DNA of 64,000 bases, from positions 1,178,001 through 1,242,000 of the forward strand of contig CAWHDH010000017.1 of assembly GCA_963828075.1 (NCBI GenBank), given 5' to 3'. Under the pieces are notes generated by a model, which ran no database searches, was not told where the DNA came from, and saw only the letters and a list, made by a program, of their open reading frames with translations. The translations under genes and the position numbers were made by a program. Shown here piece after piece: positions 55,001 through 62,397 of this stretch (position 1 is the first letter of the stretch; every line of letters begins with the position of its first letter). The stretch comes from JACCYI01 sp963828075. GTDB lineage: Bacteria > Actinomycetota > Thermoleophilia > Solirubrobacterales > Solirubrobacteraceae.

Positions 55001-55506
55001 TCGACGCCGACCCGCAACCGACGCTGAGCGCCAGCTGGGACCCCATCGCCGGAACCGGCGTGCACTACGAGGTCGCCCTCAACGGCGCCGTCGCAACGCC
55101 AAAGCTGACCGAACCAGCCGCCACGATCCCCGCCACGACCGGCAGCGAGTACAGCGCCGCAGTCCGCCTCCGCGTCGGCGACCAGATCGGCCCCTGGTCC
55201 AGCGAGGCGAGCATCGCCGCCGTTCTGATCTCCGCGCCGGCGAGCCTCGCCGCCCACTTCGGTCCGTCGGCCCACACCGTCGACGTCACGTGGACGGCGC
55301 CGTCCAAAGCGCCGCCCGGCATCGCGCTCACCTACGAGATCGTGATCTCCGCGCCCACCAACGCGCCGGACGTGCGACCGCCGGGCACCGCGGAATCATC
55401 GGCCACGATCGACATCAGCAGCTTGTCCGGCGCGTCCAGCGTCAAGGTCGCGGTGCGCGCGGTCGCAGGCGACGTGAGCGGCGCTTGGGCGACGACGTCC
55501 CTCTAG
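49081..55506 (+). CDS. Giant fibronectin-III repeat protein (2141 residues)
   Basis: I start at ATG 49081 because of the GAGGAGAACA ribosome binding site and the onset of protein-like sequence; the frame is open from 48889. There is no signal peptide. Residues ~1-890 form beta-rich domains I do not firmly recognise. They resemble the large DUF6603-type bacterial proteins, and an APARSFEAFGIPGFVVEDPE segment is typical of repeated beta units. From ~898 there are fibronectin-III-like modules arranged as three long units of ~352-356 residues, starting at VGKPRLNRL (52039), VGKPVLTAA (53108) and VGAPALTAA (54163). Each has PGSWPVRIIA-, ITKYAAP- and WTATAIAT-type landmarks. The function is unknown; a large structural or binding protein is likely. 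Confidence 0.75.
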   Translation: MVPPTDPPLQSAALQDLYDRLATAGSAFTLDPAQQPALKSLTGILEAPLGVKDGKLALVNATVATKADPESVRMTARGSLLGAQATATFVFSDVGGKVESRLRFPIGAYAVSRLADDKVLPAGTLPVADGSSLERVVLTVSTPDDGMIVFNGRLVRDTSDSAPAFLLRRAKPPAAPPGGPVPAAAYLFAANLGADPAGVTLPPVQDVVGLRDARLVAYHVPAEPQPAVEDDAEEPIPKGLLDLISAATALVADPRLRTPLPSRLPAGLTLAPNRGIVLAAKLDLGSPKLLEGLLGLLPSGTGDLTLVGVIDAANLEKSRFAAALPDVSFGGVAIERPVVRFRGISAPELGLSCQVGATVFGQAFRFHGDLAIKNTSVTGTIAMAPPDPTANVPAPARSFEAFGIPGFVVEDPELELGYTFAVGAKAATSTLTVQGGFPFGPVPGAGTEDKRPRIRATLRLEGGRPVLLEAAIPDEHEPLSLAQLLMQCIGGPNAWPAEWLDVELNPGTRIYYFDGDPASAAGAGVGAATGGGEKSDHEDGLNVDAHMTLQLVKDIPVRLTLRAAKGATDTTGRRSFNGIKGSVGLEEPIKLYCVELAGDKLSTDKRTYAGGPALTIDTNRAPATAAGAPATPRFGLDAGVNLFGKAIAHTAVTIGRATGGATRLDATLALSGAFGPFKDPSLELSYVRLRSGDTLTIENWPVMQLPDNVVDIVKVLGSALSAGGKSGCSKVGDLTATRLHARYEAKPSLALAGDKLRFSLVVTCRFFPTDPGSSPTADPFLTKSLPPITVDVEPTTSIDELGQRLVDGVAASPATFGKALMEDPGDFAAFLAMTFADDALKVALNFACRDLVPRIVPFTDLAAKALLGIVGALTADAAKRAIQNAITRAPATDSAAPGDLELGFNPDGSVTATWSAVAVGDPQHVQYVFVLTDVTTIPSSVVATQTVVDPTVTIAGVGRGRSYTGTVRVLIGDTLGPPSGDVQLFTVGKPRLNRLTYADGQLHVDWTVGAFATGHELQIGPSGQPLASATVGGSEHEGTIGLDAAGLEPGSWPVRVIARRDDPGVPPQRFASDEVAITKYAAPTTVLSYESPKLQASVTGDGDTAVVTFRDPTGDPVGLPISVPFSARTATAELDVPQPAAGIWTATAIAIAVGQLPSAPSAAASLAPAIPPSSVAARRDGNTVTVTWHADPQAAATDTRYQVKLSGDRHATLVGTGVGSSSASIDLDDAAASDALRVQVRALSPGNLSDWSAPVPIALGAPSGLHLRFKPDRQVVIATWDPIAGTSVHYEVELTNSSNAAVTSTVTEPTATIDAPGGMEYHVRVRVHGDHALWSDSVQLFAVGKPVLTAAVYADGRVTASWTAAPFATSYEVQAGPGDSPFAHGYGDVRTGSVDVEPGLLPVGDSPVRIVAWRYDPGAEQQSASDPLMITKLAAPTTTLSYAGPELTALVTGAGEIATVTFRDPSGNAVGPPQSVPFSGGSAQATLNIASPSGTWTATATATAAGQAPSDPSPPARLAPAVDLAKVTGRQDGGTLEVRWVDPDAAPTTRYWVTVAGMDGVLTPAGATSQELPVPHSVTSGTRMAQVAALKAPDNRSAWSDPVGVPVLGAPTGLRLRLDPGKQAVIAGWDPATVDRVSYLVAITRADDENPIRQIVSDPTATIPIPGAAEYHAKVCLLAPGSSGPWSSEVTLIVVGAPALTAATYANGTVTAHFKPGAFASRHELQVGPSDQVLARLTVDGDAQEGSVALNGSALRPGSWPVRIIALRDDPGAPQQHSSSDELTITKYAAPVTTLSFDGTNLTADVTGDGESASVTFHDSRGGQLTAPPSAPFIGRHATVAVVAAPGATWTATAIATADGQIPSDPGAPASLTPAVAPANVTARQDGLVIVAWDADPSAAATRTRYEAELSEEARVATPVAATSASIGFRVGPQIVTRTARVRAITLDGASASAWSAAVSIDVLGAPAGVKLRFDADPQPTLSASWDPIAGTGVHYEVALNGAVATPKLTEPAATIPATTGSEYSAAVRLRVGDQIGPWSSEASIAAVLISAPASLAAHFGPSAHTVDVTWTAPSKAPPGIALTYEIVISAPTNAPDVRPPGTAESSATIDISSLSGASSVKVAVRAVAGDVSGAWATTSL

Positions 55507-55566
55507 CCATCTGCATCACTTCCGAGCCCTCGTCGAACGTGGTCATAACGCGAGCCGGAACCAGGT

Positions 55567-56415
55567 CTAGGCGGCGAGTTGACTGGTCCTGCGGATCTGC
55601 TTGTCGAAGATGGCCGGGGGCACGTAGCGGCGGAGCCTGCTGACACGGCGAGCGAGGGTTCCGGCCGGGTATCGCAGCCTCGGACGTGCGTCGGTGGCCG
55701 CGGCGACGATGACCCGGCTGACGACGGAGGGTTCGTCGCCGGCCCTCACCGCGGCGGCCGTCAGCACGTCGAAAGCTTCGCGGCGTCGCGTATACAGCGC
55801 AAGTGGCTCATCGACCGCGACGGCGTTCGTGTCGAACGCAGTGTCGGTGTAGCCGGGCTCGACCAGCAGCACTCGGACCCCGTGTTCGCGCACTTCGTGG
55901 TCCAGCGACTCGGAGTATCCCTCGATGGCGTGCTTGGTCGACGCGTACAAGGCCATGAACGGGGCCGGCACCAAACCAAGGACGGAGCTGACGTTGATGA
56001 TCCGGCCGCTGCCCTGCTCGCGCATGTGCGGCAGTACTGCGCGCGTCATGCGGATCGAGCCGAAGACATTGGTCTCGAACAGCGCGCGGGCCTGCTCGAT
56101 CGAGCTCTCCTCTGCCGCGCCGGCAATGCCGACGCCCGCATTGTTGACCAGGACGTCGATACGGCCGGATCGCTCGAGCACCTCGCGCACCACACCGGCC
56201 ACCGACCCATCGTCGGTGACGTCAAGCGGCAGGAGCACCACGCCGCCCCGCTTCTCCCCGGCGGCCGCCCTCCGGACAAACTGAAACGACCACGATTTCT
56301 GCCCGTGTGCGGCAAAGTTCGAGAATCCGTTGCTCCAGCGACTAGAGAATCCAGCATACATGCGGGATTCCGGCCCTCGGAATGGCGAGACCCGGACTCG
56401 AACCGGGGACACCAC
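55567..56415 (-). pseudogene. 5'-truncated short-chain dehydrogenase/reductase
   Basis: The frame runs from 56415 to 55567, but SDR homology starts only near residue 47 (AAAGEKRGGVVLLPLDVTDD). After that all family motifs are present: DVLVNNAGVGIAGA, INVSSVLGLV and the catalytic YASTKHAIEG. The N-terminal TGxxxGxG nucleotide-binding segment, about 30-40 residues, is missing and replaced by unrelated sequence overlapping a tRNA fragment. Without it NAD(P)H binding should fail. The breakpoint near 56290 lies at an 11-bp repeat (ACCACGATTTC) also found in the tRNA fragment, pointing to a recombination event. Confidence 0.7.
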
Positions 56416-56429
56416 GATTTCAGTCGTGC
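56383..56429 (-). other. 3' tRNA gene fragment with att-like repeat
   Basis: The minus strand carries a tRNA-like 3' half: an anticodon-type hairpin CACGA-CTGAAA-TCGTG, the T arm CCCGGTTCGAGTCCGGG and an acceptor end CTCGCCA. No matching 5' half is visible, and the anticodon loop has six bases instead of seven. ACCACGATTTC, inside it at 56411-56421, recurs at 56289-56299. Duplicated tRNA 3' ends are the usual mark left by integrase-driven elements. Confidence 0.55.
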
Positions 56430-56935
56430 GGTCGACGGCCTCGAACCGTGCCGCAATCCCTGGAAAACAGCGGGTTCATGGCTGGCGGACCCAGCAACCG
56501 AAACCTCGCAGTTTGCGGTCTTTTGCCGCCAGTTCGGGAGATGAGGTGCGCCTCGTCTCCCGCTCGCGGAGTTGTTGGCGGCGATCGGTGCGTCAGGGTA
56601 GTCTGACCGGGCCGAAAGTGGGGCTGGCACCGCGTCAGCGAGAGCGCGCGGGGGTCTTCACCGCGGCTACGCGAACCCCTTCGCGCGCGTCCTGAGGCCG
56701 CGCCGCCGTGCCGAGCTGGTCGGCGACGGCGGGATGAGCGCATCGGAGATCGTACCTCTGACGAGCGCGTAGCGCGCCTTGTGCGACCACGCCCACAGGT
56801 CCGGACCGTGGGCCGTTCAGCGGCGCCCGTACCACTCAGGTCGCGGATGCCGCCGGCCGGGATTGAAGACGTCGACCAGAATTATCGATCCCGAGCTGAC
56901 CGACCGATGCGGGTCGGCCGAACCTCGAGACGGTG
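56416..56935. other. 520-bp non-coding gap beside the tRNA fragment
   Basis: Apart from the tRNA fragment at its left edge I see no credible gene here. Reading frames give arginine-rich or tRNA-derived peptides (for example MARPGLEPGTPRF). The composition looks less biased than the surrounding genes. It may be the residue of an excised or decayed integrated element. Confidence 0.45.
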
Positions 56936-57268
56936 TCAACTATCCAGGGAATTGAAGGCCAGGGCGTCGGCCAGTCCGCTCAGTTCGAATACGCGGTGTA
57001 CCGACCGGGGCCCGCCGCAGACGAAGCTGTACGCCGCGGCTGCGCGCTTCGCGGTTGAGGCGGAGATCACGCCCATGCCGGTGGAGTCGATGAACTCCAG
57101 CCCGCGGAGGTCGAGCTCGATCCGACGCAGACCGGGGGTTTCCAGCGCGCGTTCCAGCGCGGGCTCCACCGTGAACGTTGCCCGCATGTCGAAGTCGCCA
57201 GCGAGCGCGGCGGTGACTACGTCGCCGTCTTGGGTGATCGCGATGGGTGGACGTTTGCCAGCAGGCAA
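56936..57268 (-). CDS. STAS-domain anti-sigma factor antagonist
   Basis: The 110-residue single STAS domain reads GDVVTAALAGDFDMRATFTV, then LRRIELDLRGLEFIDSTGMG. The phospho-acceptor Ser is S62 in IDSTGMGV. It would bind and be phosphorylated by an RsbW-type kinase. Two such proteins are encoded at 8882-9286 and 37622-38014, although neither is adjacent. ATG 57268 gives the usual length. The pair would form a partner-switching module for a stress sigma factor. Confidence 0.82.
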   Translation of the reverse strand: MPAGKRPPIAITQDGDVVTAALAGDFDMRATFTVEPALERALETPGLRRIELDLRGLEFIDSTGMGVISASTAKRAAAAYSFVCGGPRSVHRVFELSGLADALAFNSLDS

Positions 57269-57342
57269 GTCGCTCGGTGCTGCCCGATAGCGGCGCTCGC
57301 CAAGCGCTCACGGCTGCAGCAGTGTGTGCCGATCGCTGCTCC

Positions 57343-57440
57343 TTACAACACGCCGAGGATCAGCAGCAACACGATCGTCGCGAGCGCCGATACGAGCAGC
57401 GAGCGAGGCAGCCGAGGCGATTGGAGAAGAATAGGAACAT
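57343..57440 (-). pseudogene. Small membrane protein with a one-base frameshift
   Basis: The frame starts MFLFFSNRLGCL at ATG 57440, then loses frame. In the next frame SLLVSALATIVLLLILGVL continues to a TAA at 57345. Adding one G at the CTCGCTCG junction restores a continuous 32-residue protein, a type of tiny membrane protein often seen in actinobacteria. The total length of 98 nt is one short of a multiple of three. It begins 10 bp after the DUF gene upstream. Either the gene is broken or the base is a sequencing error. Confidence 0.6.
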
Positions 57441-57450
57441 GTCTGGTCAG

Positions 57451-58159
57451 TCAGTCGCCGCGCGAGCGCCGGCCCGGCGCTGTGGCTGGGCCGGCGTCGA
57501 ACGGTGCTGAGCCGTGCCGGCGGCGCAGCTGGTCGGCGAGCGCTGCGGCTGTGGCGACGCCTGAGCCGATCCACAGCGGGCTGGTGGCGGAGGGAGAGGA
57601 CGGACGGCGAAGTGCGCGGCTCGTGGACGGGCGGCTGTGGTTGGTCTGAGCGAGGATCGCGTTCACGGCCACCAGCGTCACGCCGGAGGCGATATTGAGG
57701 TTGCCGAGCAGGCCGAGGCTGCGCTGGATGCTGGCGGCCTTGGGCGGCGTGTCGATCGCGGGCTCGGTCCCCGTCTCCACGGGCACGGCGCCGTCGGGTG
57801 CCTGGCGAGCCAGGCGCGCGCCCTGCACGCCGCTCAACGCGGCCGTCACTACAGACGCGGCCATCAGGCCGTCCTTGGCGGTCGAGAGCGCACGCTCACG
57901 ACCCGTCAGGTTGCCGCGGTTCGCCTCCGTCATGCGGGCGGCGATCCAGCCGAGCGCTGCAGTGCCCAGTCCAACGGCGTTGATCGGGTCGTAGCCGTTC
58001 CACGCGGCATTACTCACGCTGCCGCGCTCCGAGTGGCTGGAGATCTTCACCAGCGCGGGGTTGTGCGCGAACTTGCCGAACATCGCGCCGCCGAGCCAGG
58101 CGGCGAGGCCGACATCGCGCGCGGGCGCGGGTGGTGTTGGCCACGGTGTCATTGATCAT
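57451..58159 (-). pseudogene. Membrane protein gene with a frameshift near its start
   Basis: The best start is ATG 58159, with AGGAG 9 bp upstream (58169-58173), reading MINDTVANTTRARAR. Conserved-looking sequence (ARDVGLAAWLGGAMFGKFAH) continues only in the next frame, which is open from ATG 58152 (MTPWPTPPAPARDVG) to 57451. The shift falls in a CGCGCCCGCGCGCG run prone to slippage. The ORF from 58152 gives 233 residues with several hydrophobic segments and VQGARLARQAPDGAVPVETG, as in a common uncharacterised actinobacterial family. It may still be translated weakly from 58152. Confidence 0.6.
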
Positions 58160-58648
58160 GTTGGGGACTCCTGATTTGCGGTGGGTCTTGACTTACGCGC
58201 GGAGCGAGCGGGCATGGGTCGGTCGTCGCGCTACTGGGCCTTGTCCCTGCCCTCCCTGCGCCTGTGCCGGCCGACGCTGCCGCCACCGAGGCGGCGCGGG
58301 ACTGCTCAGGGAATCCCGGGTGATGTACCGGACCGTCGCGGGGAAACGCCGAGCACATCCTCGCCGACGGGCTACTCGCCTCCGCGGCCAACCTATGCGT
58401 TCGGCCGCGTCCAAATTCCGACCTCCTGTCACACGGAGACGGGACCCGAGTGACCCGTCCCGGGACGGCTCGAGGCGCACGGTGGCGCCCGTGGGACGGT
58501 TCGAAATTGGTACGCGTTGCCGCCTCTGTTCGGCTTGGGGACGCCGCTCCGAGCGGGGCCCGGCCGACTCTGGTGCGTCGGCGACGCGGGCGGTTTCCGC
58601 GCGGGCGCCTCGGGTAGCCCTTCGCGAACCCCCGAGCAAGGAGTGCAG
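58160..58648. other. 489-bp gap between divergent genes
   Basis: No credible coding sequence is visible. It must hold promoters for the divergent minus-strand membrane gene and the plus-strand SRPBCC operon. A GC-rich imperfect inverted repeat (ACGGGACCCGAGTGACCCGT, about 58439-58458) may be structural. I see no clear promoter consensus. Confidence 0.45.
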
Positions 58649-59110
58649 ATGACCGCGACGGTCGAGCAGACGATCGAGGTGCAGGTGCCGATCAAGATTG
58701 CCTACAACCAGTGGACCCAGTTCGAGGAGTTCCCGCGCTTCATGGAGGGGGTCGAGGAAGTCAGGCAACTGGATGATCGCCGGCTTCATTGGGTCGCCGA
58801 GTTCGGCGGCGAGCGTCATGAGTGGGATGCGGAGATCGTCGAGCAGCACCCGGAGGAGCGTGTCGCCTGGCGCAACACCGACGGCAAGGACAACGCCGGC
58901 GTCGTGACCTTTCACAAGCTCGATGACGCCACGACGCGGGTCGCCGTGCAGATGGACTTCGTGCCGGAGGGGCTCAAGGAGAAGCTCGGCGGCGCGCTCG
59001 GTTTCGCCGACCGGCGCGTGAAGGGCGACCTCGAGCGGTTCAAGGAGTTTGTCGAGTCGCGCGGCCAGGAGACAGGCGCGTGGCGCGGCGAAGTTCCGCG
59101 CGAAGGCTGA
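58649..59110 (+). CDS. SRPBCC-family (polyketide cyclase/coenzyme Q-binding-like) protein
   Basis: The 153-residue product starts at ATG 58649 after AAGGAG. The SRPBCC helix-grip fold is recognisable from VEQTIEVQVPIKIAYNQWTQ, FPRFMEGVEEVRQL and TRVAVQMDFVP. It binds hydrophobic ligands in related proteins; the substrate is unknown. It heads a run of closely spaced genes (VOC at 59115, catalase-like at 59555, UvdE at 60361), each within 8 bp or overlapping, suggesting one stress-related transcript. Confidence 0.82.
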   Translation: MTATVEQTIEVQVPIKIAYNQWTQFEEFPRFMEGVEEVRQLDDRRLHWVAEFGGERHEWDAEIVEQHPEERVAWRNTDGKDNAGVVTFHKLDDATTRVAVQMDFVPEGLKEKLGGALGFADRRVKGDLERFKEFVESRGQETGAWRGEVPREG

Positions 59111-59114
59111 TGGG

Positions 59115-59546
59115 ATGACACAGGCGACGTGCCTGGTGGACGGCGTCTGCGAGGTGACGCTCGAGACCAGCGACCGGTCGGCGCTGGAGGCGTTCTACAC
59201 CTCGGCGCTGGGGCTGAATGTGCTCTCGCGCGAGGCCGACCGGACCTGGCTCGCGTGCGGATCGCGGGCACGACTCGGTCTCTGGACGCCCGGCGAGAAG
59301 GAATTCGGCGACGAAGGCGGCCGCCACGTCCACTTCGCGCTCTCGGTGCCACCCGGCGGGCTGGAAGCAGCATGCGTGCGCCTGCGCGAGCTCGGCGTCG
59401 AGTTTCAAGGGCCGGTCGAGCATTCCGGCGGTGACCGGTCGCTCTACTGCGAGGACCCGGCCGGCAACGTGCTCGAGCTATGGGACTTCTTCCAACGAGG
59501 CCAGGGCGTCGACGGCGTGGAGGCGCTGGCCGCTTCTGGCGGCTAG
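59115..59546 (+). CDS. VOC-family (glyoxalase/bleomycin-resistance-like) protein
   Basis: The 143-residue single VOC domain has VCEVTLETSDRSALEAFYTS, RHVHFALSVPPGGLEA and the C-terminal LYCEDPAGNVLELWDFFQ with the usual metal-binding Glu. The first expected His is Glu (CEVTLET), and the second is present in HVHF. It is the third VOC gene of the window and follows the SRPBCC gene by 4 bp. A role in detoxifying a reactive electrophile is possible but not shown. Confidence 0.8.
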   Translation: MTQATCLVDGVCEVTLETSDRSALEAFYTSALGLNVLSREADRTWLACGSRARLGLWTPGEKEFGDEGGRHVHFALSVPPGGLEAACVRLRELGVEFQGPVEHSGGDRSLYCEDPAGNVLELWDFFQRGQGVDGVEALAASGG

Positions 59547-59554
59547 ACGGACCC

Positions 59555-60361
59555 GTGCCGATCGGCGACAACGCGCACCGTGGGTTGGCCGGACCTCGGC
59601 GGCTGGCCCTCGACGCCGTCGGCTACGCGGTCGGGCTGGCGCTCGCGGGCCTGGCGGCGGTTCGGCGCGGCAAGGCCGTGCATCCGCACGGAGCGGTGTA
59701 CAGAGCGCAGCTCGTTGTGCCAAGCCACCGCGATGCGCTCGGTCGTACCGAGCTCTTCGGCACCCCTGGGCGTCGCCCCGCACTGGTCCGCTTCTCGCGC
59801 TCGCTCGGGCTTCCGCGCCCGCTGCCCGACCTGCTCGGCATGTCCGTTCGGGTGCTCGACGCCTACGGCGCGGATCGCGATCAGGACTTTCTGATGGTGA
59901 CCTCGATCGACGCTCCGGTGCTGCATCACCTGTTCGTGCCGGCGAGCGACGTGCAGCAGCGTCCATACAGCTCATCGCTTCCGTACCGGGCGGGCGACGA
60001 AACGTTCCTTGTCGGCGCCGTTCCGCGCGCGGAGTCGCCACGATTCGAGGGTGGCAACGAGCTCGAGCGGCTCGCGGCAGCGGCGGCCACGGGCGGCCTC
60101 GTGTTCGACCTCGCCGTGGCAGAGGTGTGGGGCCGCTTCCGGCCGGTGGCCGAACTCCGCGTGGCAGACCCGCTCCCGCCCGAGACCGACGCCCTGCGGT
60201 TCAATCCGTGGAACGCCGGTGGCGGCCTCGAGCCGACAGGGTTGCTGAACCGCCTGCGGGACTACGCCTACCCGCTGTCCCAGCGCGCGTGGGGAAGTGC
60301 CCGACGGGCGAACGACCAGGCGGCGGCGGAAACCGCGGTCAAGCGGCGATTGCGCGTGTGA
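59555..60361 (+). CDS. Catalase-like fold hypothetical protein
   Basis: The 268-residue product starts at GTG 59555, 8 bp after the VOC gene. The order GKAVHPHGAVYRAQLVV, PALVRFSRSLGLPRPLPDLL, MSVRVLDAYGADRDQDFLMV and PYSSSLPYRAGDETFLVG parallels the small catalase-related family, where a His-Gly, an Arg-Ser and an Asp-Phe-Leu block bind heme. I am not sure the heme ligands are all present. No signal peptide is seen, though residues ~15-30 are hydrophobic. The stop overlaps the UvdE start by one base. Confidence 0.5.
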   Translation: MPIGDNAHRGLAGPRRLALDAVGYAVGLALAGLAAVRRGKAVHPHGAVYRAQLVVPSHRDALGRTELFGTPGRRPALVRFSRSLGLPRPLPDLLGMSVRVLDAYGADRDQDFLMVTSIDAPVLHHLFVPASDVQQRPYSSSLPYRAGDETFLVGAVPRAESPRFEGGNELERLAAAAATGGLVFDLAVAEVWGRFRPVAELRVADPLPPETDALRFNPWNAGGGLEPTGLLNRLRDYAYPLSQRAWGSARRANDQAAAETAVKRRLRV

Positions 60362-60930
60362 TGCCCAGCAGGAACCTGGGGTTCGCTGTGAAGGTGGTGG
60401 GTGAGCCCGGATTTGCGTCGCACGACACCCGCCGCTGGCAGTCAAAGCCGCATCCGAGCGTCTCGCTCGAGCGGCTGCGCAGCATCCTCACCTACCTCGC
60501 ACGTGTCAAGATCGGCATGTATCGCCTGTCGTCCGCGCTCGTCCCCTACGGCACCCATCCCGATCTGCCGGAGTTCCACGGACAGCTCGAGGACTGCGCC
60601 GTACAGCTCGCGGAGTTGGGCTCCTACGCGAACGAGCTGGGCGCGCGTCTCTCGAGCCATCCCGGTCAGTACGTCGTGCTGAACTCGGCGTCCGAGAAGG
60701 TGAGCGATGCGGCCGCGAGAGACGTGGAGCTGCAGTCGCGGCTGTTCGACGCGATGGGGCTCGGTCCAGACGCCGTGGTTGTCCTCCACGTCGGCAGCGG
60801 GGAGGGACGGCACGAGGCGGGGAAGATCCGCTTCCTGCGCGCCTTCGAGCGGCTCTCCGAGCGCGCCCGCGCCCGGCTCGTGATCGAGAACGACGACCGC
60901 GTCTTCGCCCTCAAGCATGTGCACCGGCTC
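60361..60930 (+). pseudogene. uvsE: C-terminally truncated UV damage endonuclease UvdE
   Basis: ATG 60361 opens a UvdE-type TIM-barrel endonuclease: RVKIGMYRLSSALVPYGTHP, LSSHPGQYVVLNSASEKV, VVVLHVGSGEGRHEAG and RLVIENDDRVFALKHVHRL. These motifs carry metal ligands. After about residue 189 the family sequence stops. The frame runs on to 61266 as an Arg-rich nonsense tail, while a DUF4383 fragment begins in another frame. Roughly 100 C-terminal residues, including essential metal ligands, are missing. A deletion joining two genes explains this best. The expected full length is family knowledge. Confidence 0.72.
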
Positions 60931-61237
60931 GAACGTCCAGGGCAGCGACTTCATCATCTTCGAGGTCAACGGCTGGCACAACCTCGTCCACATCGCCTCC
61001 GGGATCGCCGGCATTGCCCTATTGCGCCGCGCGGACTCCGCCCGACTGTTCGCGCTCGGCTTCGGCGCGGTCTATCTGCTCGTCACGATCTGGGGCTACG
61101 CGGACGGCAACGACGTCCTCGGGCTGATCCCAGTCGACGCCGCCGACAACGTGCTGCACCTCGCGATCGCCGCGCTCGGCATCGGCGCCGGCCTCGCCTC
61201 CTCGCCCACCCCCCGGACGCGCCGGGAGGCAGTCTGA
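60926..61237 (+). pseudogene. N-terminally truncated DUF4383 membrane protein
   Basis: The frame contains NVQGSDFIIFEVNGWHNLVH, ARLFALGFGAVYLLVTIWGY, LGLIPVDAADNVLHLAIAAL and GIGAGLAS, the second half of DUF4383 proteins (the HNLVH and D/N-NxLHL motifs and the last helices). The first ~50 residues, including helix 1 and the preceding loop, are missing. It starts within the UvdE sequence in a different frame. A local ATG at 60917 exists, so a short product cannot be excluded. Confidence 0.68.
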
Positions 61238-61724
61238 GCGACGGCGTCGGCCCGCCCAACCTCTAGGCCACTCGTGCACGGTGCGGGGGGAACGAGACTC
61301 GTGCCGTCCCGGTTCAGCGGCCGCTCACCCAGCCGCGAGGAAGGAGCGCAGCGCCGTCGTAGCGCTGAGGATTGCTGCGACGCGGCCGCATAGTGGTCGT
61401 CGTGACGTCCGCGGTATGAGTCGGAAGCGGCGAACTCGGCTTCGCTGCTGTGATCTCGGGGCTTGAGGCGCGTCGATGATCGGAGAGAAACCAGGCCGTA
61501 CGCGCCGCCATCTCCTTCTTGTCTCCTTTTCCTTGAGGCACCTCGAGGGTGTGGGACACGTCGCCGCGCGACGCGCGAGCTTCGACGGCACGCGGCGCGC
61601 GGTGCCTATTACGTTGCGGGCGGTCGCTCGCACGACGCTGCGCCAGACGCCCGCAGTCCGGAAGTGGACAGTGGCGCTGCGCGGTCGCGCCGCGGGGTAG
61701 CTCGCAAATGTGATGGAGGGGCAC
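61238..61724. other. 487-bp gap without a recognisable gene
   Basis: The area after the DUF4383 fragment has no reading frame with family features. It shows a locally lower GC content with homopolymer-like patches (for example TCTCCTTTTCC near 61522-61532), unlike its neighbours, and probably represents decayed DNA. Confidence 0.4.
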
Positions 61725-61970
61725 GTGCCGAGCGTGAAGCGTGGCGACTGGGTCCTCGTCGAGGACGTCGCCGTATTCCAAGGAACCGTCGTCGCGGTGA
61801 TCGGCGTGACGGCGGTGATCCGGGTACCGCGCAAGGACGCAGGCGGCCACACCTACTGTGCGGCAGAGGTCCGCTGTTGCCGGCCCTTTCTCGCGGACAA
61901 GCTGGCAAGAGACCGGCACAGGCCGGAACCGGGCCCGACCGGGCCAAGCAGCTTCCGCCGGTTGAACTAG
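61725..61970 (+). CDS. Small hypothetical protein
   Basis: The 81-residue product starts at GTG 61725 (MPSVKRGDWVLVEDVAVFQG), 5 bp after a GGAGGGG ribosome binding site. A beta-rich N-terminal part, VVAVIGVTAVIRVPRKDAGG, is reminiscent of small SH3-like or KOW-type folds. The C-terminus is basic and Pro-rich. Family unknown. Alternative starts at 61710 and 61713 add five or fewer residues. Confidence 0.5.
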   Translation: MPSVKRGDWVLVEDVAVFQGTVVAVIGVTAVIRVPRKDAGGHTYCAAEVRCCRPFLADKLARDRHRPEPGPTGPSSFRRLN

Positions 61971-62021
61971 GACGCGAGCGAGCGAGATCGGTGCGTTCGT
62001 CGTTTTGAGCACACCGTCAAC

Positions 62022-62150
62022 GTGGGCCCGCTGAGGATTAAGGACGAGTCGCTCGTCGAGGAGATGCGACCCGGGCGGGTCCTGCAGCTCAAGGTCAGGG
62101 CGCGGCCCTTCGGCAGCGCGCGCGTGAAGCTCGAGCTCGGGGGACGTTGA
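62022..62150 (+). CDS. Possible 42-residue protein
   Basis: GTG 62022 opens MGPLRIKDESLVEEMRPGRV and continues to a TGA at 62148-62150 (42 residues ending LELGGR). The charged, evenly spaced sequence looks protein-like. It is in the same frame as the 61725 gene after its TAG, so the two could be remnants of one gene. No ribosome binding site is apparent. Confidence 0.3.
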   Translation: MGPLRIKDESLVEEMRPGRVLQLKVRARPFGSARVKLELGGR

Positions 62151-62397
62151 CGGCGACACGCGCGTCACAATGATCGAGGATCCCGCCGACCTCCCCTCGG
62201 CGTTCGTCTTCCAGCCCCTGGTGCACCTGATCACGCGCTGGCGGAACCTGTGGTCGCTCCAGCGGCTCGCCGGACTCGCCGAAGGCCGAGTACCCCGGCC
62301 CGGCGAGGAAGCCGAGGCGCCGAGCCGGACGCCGGACGGTGACGGCAGCGTCGTCAACCCGCGGCTGCACGGGCGTGGCGACCGCCGACGCGGCGCG
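62151..62397. other. Stretch before the frameshifted membrane gene
   Basis: An open frame from ATG 62170 (MIEDPADLPSAFVFQPLVHL) continues in frame into the next gene. I cannot match its ~76 residues to a family. It may be an N-terminal extension or decayed DNA. Confidence 0.35.

Noticed and set aside
56382..56606. An apparent protein MARPGLEPGTPRF... on the plus strand
   Set aside because: This peptide is the familiar translation of a tRNA 3' end; it is explained by the tRNA fragment on the opposite strand.
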